Shown: one piece after another, positions 1-9,400 of the stretch
How positions within the stretch are numbered: the stretch's first letter is position 1
Layout: every line of letters begins with the position of its first letter
Source of the DNA: Cephalothrix spiralis
Lineage: Eukaryota > Nemertea > Palaeonemertea > Archinemertea > Cephalotrichidae
Assembly: GCA_032353305.1 (NCBI GenBank)
Contig: JAUCNG010304402.1
Location: forward strand, 1-12,198
Direction: 5' to 3'
Length of the DNA stretch: 12,198 bases
Program-made: the position numbers and the translations under genes
Notes under the pieces: generated by a model
The model's database searches: none
Seen by the model: the letters and a program-made list of their open reading frames with translations, nothing else
What the model was told of the DNA's origin: nothing

Positions 1-306
1 TATTTTATTTGAAAGAGAAGAGCAGCGATATAGTCAATTCAAAATTAATTCACAATATGACGTCATCTGGCTGTTTTCCATAATATTGGGACACCCTGTA
101 TACACATTTATTTATTATACTTATAGGAGTTCTAGCAAGCTAGGTCAGCCAACTCTGCTTATCATTTTGTTAATTTTATATAATTATAACTTGTTTAAAT
201 ATTACTATGAAATATTAAATGAATTAAAAGTATTGCTATCATCATTAGAACTAAACGATTACAAGGCTAGATATAGTATATAAAAAATATTATTTATTTA
301 TTTCAG
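1..306. other. Intron sequence upstream of first visible exon
   Basis: AT-rich sequence ending in the acceptor at 301-306. It holds an exact TGACGTCA at 58-65 and a GGGACACCC motif near 88-96 like those in the inverted-repeat element at 972-1140. The open frame at 86-283 (hydrophobic, YIL-rich) has no recognisable protein character. Confidence 0.6.
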
Positions 307-459
307 TTTGAATTTGTAGCAGATTTATTTAAAGACCTTAGTGAAAAGCCCCCGGATAAAAAGTCTCGTGGAGCATCGTTTACACTTCAGCCTGGACACA
401 AGGGTGTTAAGGCTCCGACACATGCATCAAAGCAACACAAAAAGACTGTAGGATCACAA
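307..459 (+). CDS. MYO5: Myosin-V exon: lower motor domain, loop 2
   Basis: The exon has 51 codons in phase 0. It follows a T-rich acceptor (tatttatttcag) and ends CAA|gttagt. It begins [11 protein letters not shown], matching the segment just before loop 2 in class V motors. It continues through a long K/R-rich stretch with few hydrophobics and ends [10 protein letters not shown]. This basic stretch is loop 2, the surface loop that makes the first electrostatic contact with actin. The KKTVGxQ ending is typical of class V. Splicing to 3061 gives TVGSQ-FRDSL, the expected continuation. The donor is non-optimal at +3 (gttagt), which could allow regulated splicing with the candidate mini-exon at 1955-1990. 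The previous exon is upstream of the window. Confidence 0.93.
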
Positions 460-3400
460 GTTAGTATAATGATGTTTTAGAAGCTGATCTAATTCTATTT
501 ATTAAGAATTTCCAATCTTTTAGCAATGCAGGCCTCATAGTTGTAATAGAATTTTAGGATATCCTAAAATATGACCATTTCTCCTAAAATTTGATGAAAT
601 GGTGTAAAAAGATAAGGGGGTAAAAAAAATTTGCCTCGCTTCACTCTGCAAAAGATTTTATAATAGGTTATTTTTGCACAATTTTTGGTTATTTGTCGCG
701 AAAGAAAATTTCATGGCAAATTTTTTCTTGCTTGGTCAGGGAAATTATTTTAAATGGTCAGGGATTTCAGGGAAAAGTCAGGTAATTATGAAATTCCAAA
801 AAACTGGCCACCCCGATAGCTTATATTGATTTATTGTAAAGCAAAAATATTTTGTTTGAAGCAAGGGGAAGTTCTTAGAAAATCCACTCATATTATCATA
901 AAATCTCATAAATTGCTAAAGCTCATAAAATATTGCTCAAAAATTTCCTAATACAAAAAATTTTTAAAGTTAAACCCCCGATTGGGGACACTCACAATTT
1001 GGGACACCCCGGAACTTGGGACAGTTTCTGTGTTCCCGCTAGATTAGACTAGTCTATTAGAATTCTCACAATAAGGGACACCCCGGAATTTGGGACACTT
1101 TTTCTGGTCCCGTAGGTGTCCCGAATTGCGGGGTTCCACTATCTCATAAAATTTTATAAACTCCTATAATTGAGGAAGCAAAAATGGCTATGAGGGCTGA
1201 AGTATACATTTAACTTTTGTTCATATTTTCTTAACATTTTTAAGCTAAGAAACTGAAGGTATATATATAAACTTCTATATTATGAAGACAAGAACTTGAT
1301 ACTTTATATTCTGCATAATTTTGAAAACTGCAGAATTATGAGGGACTTTTTTATGTTGTTTCATCAAAGTCAGAACAAACTTTTGAAATATATACATTAT
1401 TGTATACAAATTTAAAGAACAGGTTTATGTCTTTCTCTCGGAAAACATTTCAACAATTATTAACACAAAAAATTGACTTAATAACATAATTTAGTTCAAT
1501 TTAAAGAGAGATTTCAAACATTTTTTCTGTCTCTCGGAAAACGCACGCATAATTTCAATAATTTTGCCCTTTCTGCCAGTTCAAAATCTGTCTCAAATTT
1601 AGCTTTAAAAAGTAATAAAGTCAAGTTGTTTTTGTGTTATACTTATTATTTAATCTAAAAATCTTTTCGAAAGTTACTTTGACTTTGATGAAAAGTCCTG
1701 CATAATTTCAAAAATTATGCAGAAATACCCAATTTGAATGCATTTAAAAAAAGATTTGTTTATGCAGAAGAAATTAACGTGTATAGGATTTCAGGTAGGT
1801 AACGTGCAATTTTGTGGGTTGTCACCTGCCTGCTACCAACAAACAAGAACTGAAGTTTTTGTTGAACCGAAGGAAGTGGTTTTGCGTGCAAAACTAAAAT
1901 ATTTGTTTTTGTTTTATTTACTAATTAATTAAGCTTTTTGATATTTATGTTAAGGGACAGGCACGAAAAAGTCAGACAGTTGGACGAAAGGTTTGCATGC
2001 TATAAAATCCCTGTGGAGGTTTATCCCATTCTAATTTTCCTGTATTGATTGAAGCAGCATTTCGGGTTAAACTCATCTGTAACGAGGGTGAATAATTCTA
2101 GTGGAGATCTCCCGTACTAAATATGAGGGATCCATGTCAATTGGTTACCTTTTCCTTTATAGACCAAACATTTGAATATAATCAACACCTGCCAAGTCTG
2201 CCAATGGTAACTATAACAACGCGGTCTTGAATTGGAATGTTACGAAAGATGACCTATATACACAAAGGGTGTGTGGCGACAGCTGCAACCTGATTGGTTG
2301 GTATGAATGTCTGACATAGATAATGGAATTTGAAATTCAACCTCGTCACCGGGGATTTTATAACCGAAATGCTGCTTTAAGTTGAAATATATACTTTAAA
2401 TATTGGGCATGACGAATTGACAAATCTTCCATCAGTCCAGGTCATGTTTGATTAAAAAAGTCAAATACGAATAATCTATCTAGCGTAATTAAAAATCTGT
2501 TTGGTATGTCTATTCTTTCAAAATTTGGTACTGGGCGAAATAGCAATAAAACATGAAAGATCAACCCTCCCAGCTGACCATCCGAATCTCTTGGCTATAT
2601 TTGCATGGTTAGCTACATTTAGATTCAATTTAACGATTGAGTATAAAAATCATTTGGAAGCCTCTTTGCATATTTAATTTTAATCCTTTACACTCGGATA
2701 CGGGAATTAGGGAACAGTTTATTTTTCAGTACCAATAGGGGGTCCCTGTGGGACAACACAAATATTTGTTCAAAGTTATGAGATAGAACCATTAATTGCC
2801 CTTTTGATGTAAATTTAATAATATAAGCTTAATTATATATTCACCCGTCTGCCTTTGGTATGTCCATGATGGTTAAGAAAGTTTTGTAGAAGTAAAAACA
2901 CAGTATCAAAGCCTTCGACAGGTCAAGGAAGGGCAAAATTCGAATTTTCAAAATTCTAATCGGGTCTTTTAATTGTCATAAAATATTTTTTTGGGATACT
3001 TTTTGTTTGACACTAGCATTTATGCAGGATATTTTTATAATTTTGTTTTGTTTTTTTCAGTTCAGGGATTCATTAAAACAACTCATGGAAACATTAGGGA
3101 GCACAACACCACATTATATTAGATGTATTAAGCCTAATGATGAAAAATTAGCATTTACGTAAGTACGAAGTACCCGAGGCAGATACTTGTAATAATCGTT
3201 CGTTATATCGCAGGTTCGAACCTTGCCACTGTTTTGATTTAATTCTAGTGAGAAACAATGTTTGGTTACAGATGATTTGGATACCAATTATGCCAGGGTA
3301 TTATGAAATATGATGTATGATATATAATACCCTGGGAACGACGATGGGCTTAGGGTAGAGCACGAACATGCCTTTGTTCCACTAGTAACTTCTTGAACTG

Positions 3401-6400
3401 TAAATGAGTAACTTTTCTATGCAACCTTTTGGACAGTTTAAAGAGATACACCTCAAATAATACAATGCGATATTGAACCGCATAAGACAATTTGAAAAAC
3501 AGTCATTCTTATTCATAACCGTGTGATATATTTTTCCTGTTTACTAGATGTAGTAAATCCACCTTCATTTTTCATTTCGTTTTAGATTCGACCACAAGAG
3601 GGCAGTGCAACAATTACGTGCCTGCGGTGTCCTAGAAACAATTCGTATCAGTGCCGCTGGATACCCATCTAGGTGGACTTATCAGGAATTTATCCAAAGA
3701 TACCGGGTTTTGGGCAAATCGAAAGATATTGTTAAAGGGAATATGACCAAGTCATGCGAAAATATTCTCAAAAGTCTCATATCAGTAAGTGAGCCATTTC
3801 TTTTTCTTTCTGAGTGGCGGGGCCGTGCTTTTAACGCCCGACTTCGAATTGGATTGATTCGTTTGCGTAGTATCGAACCCTGGTAGTTGGTAGAGGCACT
3901 AATCCAAATGTTGGTGACGTCATCATGACGACTGTGCTCATAAGTACTGCTCACAAGCCTTTCCAATTCCCTCCGTTATCTAAATACCTGCTGTAGCCTG
4001 TATCCACCTACAATCCGGCACGATATAAGCCTAATCCGATTGAATTTTCAATATTTTAAATCAATACTTAATCTTTCATGGTGAAAATATTTTTGAATCC
4101 GGCTGGAATGGAACACGCGATCTTGGATTTTCAATATAGGAGCATCGCTCTTACGAACCACACCACAGTGTATGGGCGCCATGTTGCCTATTTGTCTCGT
4201 AAGGCAGATTAATAATGAGTATTACAAAGTTGGATGGAAAAATTGGCGAGGGCAAAATTGGTACATTTTCGGCCCACAACGGTTTTGCATATTGGCGGGT
4301 AGTTGACCCCCACAATCTATATATTTCTAAAAAGGTCTTGGAAAATGCTGATCCTCGCAGTCCTCGGGGGTAAGATTTTTTTACCCCATCCCTTGTGTGA
4401 TGGTGGTTCCGAAAAATGTGATTTTCAATTTAGAGGATTTTTCCCAGGCGCAAATCATGTTTTTTGCCCCCACCCTCACGCAGGGGGTGGGGCAAAAAAC
4501 TGAACCCCCGAGGGATCAGCCTTTTCCAGAAATATATACTACCCGTACCAGTTTGGCCCTCGCCAATTTTTCCATTTCAATCGTGTAATGAAACTCCGAG
4601 GCGCAAAATTGTCCAAAAAAATTGCCGGATTCCAAGTTGTACATTTATCTTATAATACCTCAATTGCATACAAAATCATCTCTCACTTTTTTTATGCAGA
4701 AACTTACGAAGTAAAAACTCTTGTTATTTCAGGATCCGGACAAATTCCAATTCGGTAAAACGAAAATTTTCTTCCGTGCCGGTCAAGTCGCCTTCCTTGA
4801 AAAACTCCGAGCCGACAAATTACGGGCCTGCGGCGTTATGATTCAGAAACACGTCAAAGGGTGGCTAGCTAGGAACAGATACAGAAAGATACAAAAAACT
4901 GTGGCCCTTGCTCAACGCTTCGGCCGAGGCTTCCTTGCCAGAAAGTGAGTTGAAAGAATGTTTATTACGTCATTATTATTTAGGGGCCAACGTTGGGCTC
5001 TGTTAAGGGTAAAAGTGTCCATATAGTAGAAGGTGGATACTGGTGTAAATAATACCAGTGCAACCACCCACATTTTTCTCTGAAAAGGTCCGATCAGTAA
5101 TCTTCGACAGGATTTATGAAAAGAACCGTTTTGTCAAAAGATCGGCCCCAAACACGAACACTTTAATATCATTGAGGAAGATACAATAAATTGAAAATTG
5201 TGATATTTTGATATAAATATTGTCTGTGTCCGTGGTTTTCTGTAATTTATATATGACAAATTGTAGCCTTTAAGGACTCCAGGATAGCCATTTCGTTAAA
5301 GGACCTTCCCAGAAAGGGATAGCGATTTTATATTTAGAACCCACCTAAAAGATGACCTGAATGACCCTACTATTCCCATGTTTGAAATATTGGATAAGTA
5401 CCTTATAAGGGTTGGTAGCAAAGGCCAAATTAGGTGCATGCAGCACCGTACCAATATATTGATTGCGTATGTTAACAAAAACGTGATTTGGGAGGGCTGT
5501 TTTTTCATTTTCCGTTTCGATTTCATAATAATTTTGATTTTATAATCCGACAAAATTCTGCGCAATGAGGGGCCTATTTTTTCGCGGGGTAAAGCGGTCG
5601 GAAGATTTTTAAACGCCGATATTTCCTGAAACTGCACTAACTCTAAAGCCGGTCAGGCACAACCCTAGTATCTGGTTAAAAAGTTCCAAGCGGATGGATA
5701 TAAAACTTTGTATTGAGTAAATCGGTTTTGCCTTTCAAAACAATTGGAAGCAGGTCGGTCAGTAAAAACAAAAATCTAAATATTTTGTAATATAAGATAT
5801 TGTAATAATAAATATTTTTTTTCATTAATAATTATTAATAATATAATTTTCTCAAAACATTTCAAAATACAAAATATTTTACTTTAATTTTTCGACTTAT
5901 TTTTTTTTAAATTTGAATACATAAGAATTTTTGTAGAAATGAAATATTTATAATACTAATAAACATTGCAAACATGCCGACCCGTTTACGTGGGGATGTG
6001 GGGCTTGCCCCCAAATTAAGTGCTGTCTTGTAAACCCTACTTGTTGTTGCGCGTAGTAAAATCTTAAATTTTAACCGGATTACTTAACCAGATACTTGGG
6101 TTGAGCCAAAGTTCTCTGTACCAAAATTAAGCTTTTTATCTCGATTCGTTGGCACAGTGCGAGCCCTTGCAAGGGATAAATGACATTTCTAAATGCACTA
6201 TGTTTCTGTTAGCCAACAAAAATACTGCGAAATTGTAGCGTTGGGCATTTCGGAAAGTTGTGTCTAGGATCTTTAATAACAGATTTCTGTTATCCTTTCA
6301 GAAAAGCAAAATTTTTACGCCGAACTCATGCTGCCATTATAATTCAAAAACGACTACGAGGCTTCCTTCAGAGAGAGAATTACTTGTGTACTCGAGGTGC

Positions 6401-9400
6401 TATTATGACAATACAGGTAAATTAAATTCTTCTATATAGGGCGTCAGATGACTTCTCAAATAGACACAATGGTCAGCTTGTCGAGCATTTACTCTTTATA
6501 AGCACCTGGGGACCGCCTCGCGGCTACTCTTATTTCGAATAGCCCCAGGGTTCTTTATCGTGCATGATAAGTATATCACCAGGGTTCCCAGCTGTCCTTG
6601 AAGTCCTTGAAAACCTTGAATTTTGAGACCAGTCCTTGAAATCCTTGAAAACTCCTTAAATTTGTCAAAAGTCCTTGACTTAATTTCTGTTCTGGCCTAA
6701 TTTTTAGGGCAAGTATTTCATTAACATTGCAGTCATATTTTAGCTACAAACAATACATGTAGTGGATGGCCAATCCGTTAAACATAAGATAAATGTTAGA
6801 AAAGTTTGAGATTGCACTACTTCTAAATATCATTTTGATGAACATGTAGTCACGGAATCATCACTAACATATTTTTCAGTTTTGTCGTACATTAGAGGAA
6901 ACTTAGACTCTGACAGACTGTGAACTACTTTATCTGATATTAGCGTTTTAACATGAATCATGAGTTTGATGAAAAAATGTTTTATTGAAGTAAAAAATAG
7001 TCCTTGATTTCCCTTTAAAACTCCTTGAAAAGTCCTTAAAAACTCCTTGAATTTTGTTCCCTGCATTTGCTGGGAACCCTGATCACACACGCCAAGCCGG
7101 AGCAAATAAATGCATCGCATGTATTTACACAACCCTGTCTGGAGCACTGGATTAGAGCCTGTGTGGATCGAACGGGGTTCGACCACTCGATCATGAGATT
7201 AAGAGTCTCATGCTCTACCTACTGAGCTAACCGGGCTACAATTCACATTTTAATGCCCTCCGAAAAGGGTGGCCACCACTCACACGGTACTTCATGTATA
7301 TTCGCCGATAAAAGTGCAACTTAAATTGTTGACCATTAAACCCCTTTTGTGGTTTTGATCCATGATGTCTGAATATTTTAAAATCGCCAGTTCCTCAGTT
7401 TTCGAGAAATGCCCTCGCGCGGTCGAATTATTAGGTTTTAAATCGCAAAAATTACAGCATATTCCGGTAAAATAAGAGCATGTTTCTATCTGTCCGTAAT
7501 ACACTTAAATTACGTAAAATCAGAGTTAATAACGAATAAAATAGGTGTGACGTCATTATCATTATCTCGGTAACGGTTGCTTTTACGTCATATAAATGTA
7601 TTACGGACAGATAGTAACATGCCCTTATTTTTTGCGGAATCCGCTGTTATTTTTGCGATTAGCGCTTGTGCAACCCTTTAACTCGACCACATATGCGCAT
7701 TTCTCGAAAATAGAGCAGCGGAAAAGTTTCTGATTTAAAAAAATGTGAATAACGAACATAGATTAAGAAATAAAAAATAAGTAAAAAGAAAATAAAAGAT
7801 TTTTTTTTTGTCAAAAGGAAGTTAATTTATAATGGATTTGCAGCCGACTGGAGAAATTGCAATTTTTGGTCCTATGGGCTTTCAGAAAATCTGTGTAGCA
7901 GAAAGCGACTCATTTTGATATCTTGGGTGGTAAAAATTCGAAAATATTTTTCTAAAACAACATGTCCCTAAAACCTAAATCCCTTTACCAAAATGTGGTT
8001 TTGACAATGGCGCATTTTTATACTAAGATAAATCTAATATTTTCACAGGCTTTCGTACGAGGTTGTATTGGTCGTCGAGTTGCAAATGAACAACGTTACA
8101 ATGTCAAGGCTGTGATAATCCAAAAGAACGTCCGAGGATGGATAATACGTCGACGGTACCGCAAGTTCCGTTATGGTCTAGTCAAGTTACAAGGTCACGT
8201 GAGACGAATCAAGGCTAAGAAAGAACTTAAACAATTAAAGGTTGGTATGAGCATAGATTATAAAACTATAGATCTTTATGAAGCATGTGTTTAACACCGA
8301 GTTAATTATAGAAGACGGCAGATCATATGATCCGAATAACCGCAGAAATGCAATATTGCTGTCTGTGACGTCATATCATGGGAAAACGTTACAATAACAG
8401 GCCATAGTCCGGTAATTAAATCTGCCAGCGGAGGAAAGGGACCTATACAAAAAAATTCTATAAAAAAATAGGTCCTGAAGCCAATAGGTACATGCTGGGG
8501 TCACTAGATTATCACCTTTTGTGGACGATAGGATGGTTATTTAACCTTCAAAAATGGCGCCCTACACAAAAATCTAGATTGATTAGCGATATTGAAATAA
8601 TTTTTCTGTGAACAAGGAAAGGTCTGTAGAGTTGATACAGGGTGAGTTATATGCTAGCGAAGCTCTCCTGAATTTCTGGAATTCTTTATATTTGGTTAAT
8701 TTAGTATTATAGCCCTATGAAAATGAAATAGTGGTCTAATGCCAACAGTGTATCCCAATAACATGTGTAACAGCCAATTTTAGGGGTATCCACCTCTAAT
8801 ACCAAGGTATAGGTAAACAATACTAAGTTGGCTAAATTCGGTATAAAAATTTATCATTAAAAATACAATCTTTTCAGTTAAATGTTTTATAACGAATTAA
8901 TCGTAAAAGAAAACAGATCTCAAGTTCTGGATACTAATTTATTAAACCCGTAGAAATTTTGCACAAAGTTGCGCTTTCTGATGTCATATCGGAATCCCCC
9001 CAAAACCTATGACGCGACGTTATGCGTTTTTGGGTTATAACCGAGACAGATAGCTACTAACCATAGGAACCTATATTCATTTCTAGTGATATAATCAGGA
9101 ATACATCTATGTTTTTCTGATATTATGGAATCCGATGAGGGACTATTTTTTATGAATAATCGAACGCAAACTTTTTATCCATTAGTGGTGTATACGGTAG
9201 TGGTGTATATCCTAAAATCTGAGAAATGGCACTTCGGTATGATGTTGGTGCTGCCAATTAAAATCAAAATAATATTTTTGTTTTGTCATTTCAGATCGAA
9301 GCTCGCTCGGTGGAAGGTATCAAGAAAGTCAACCTCGGTTTGGAGAATAAGATTATTCAACTAACTCAGAGATTAGATGAACGAGTAAGTATTAACACAA

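Noticed and set aside
1738-1932. 64-codon + strand open frame
   Set aside because: No splice sites joining it to the myosin frame and no protein character; it includes a simple hairpin (1792-1832).
3212-3228. tRNA-like GGTTCGAACC motif
   Set aside because: A T-arm-like hairpin alone, without a D arm, A box or anticodon stem.
3860-3905. GGTAGTTGGTAGAGG resembling a tRNA D arm
   Set aside because: No anticodon arm or B box follows at the right spacing.
3605-3966. Frames on both strands over and past the SH-helix exon
   Set aside because: The + frame is the real exon running into its intron after the gtaagt donor; the minus frame is its shadow.
5296-5637. 113-codon minus-strand open frame
   Set aside because: No recognisable domain, no splice or promoter context, and it sits in an intron of a + strand gene; most likely chance or decayed repeat.
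6830-7186. 118-codon minus-strand open frame
   Set aside because: It runs through the tRNA-like region and the CCTTGA-rich MITE; its N-terminus is a translation of tRNA-like sequence.
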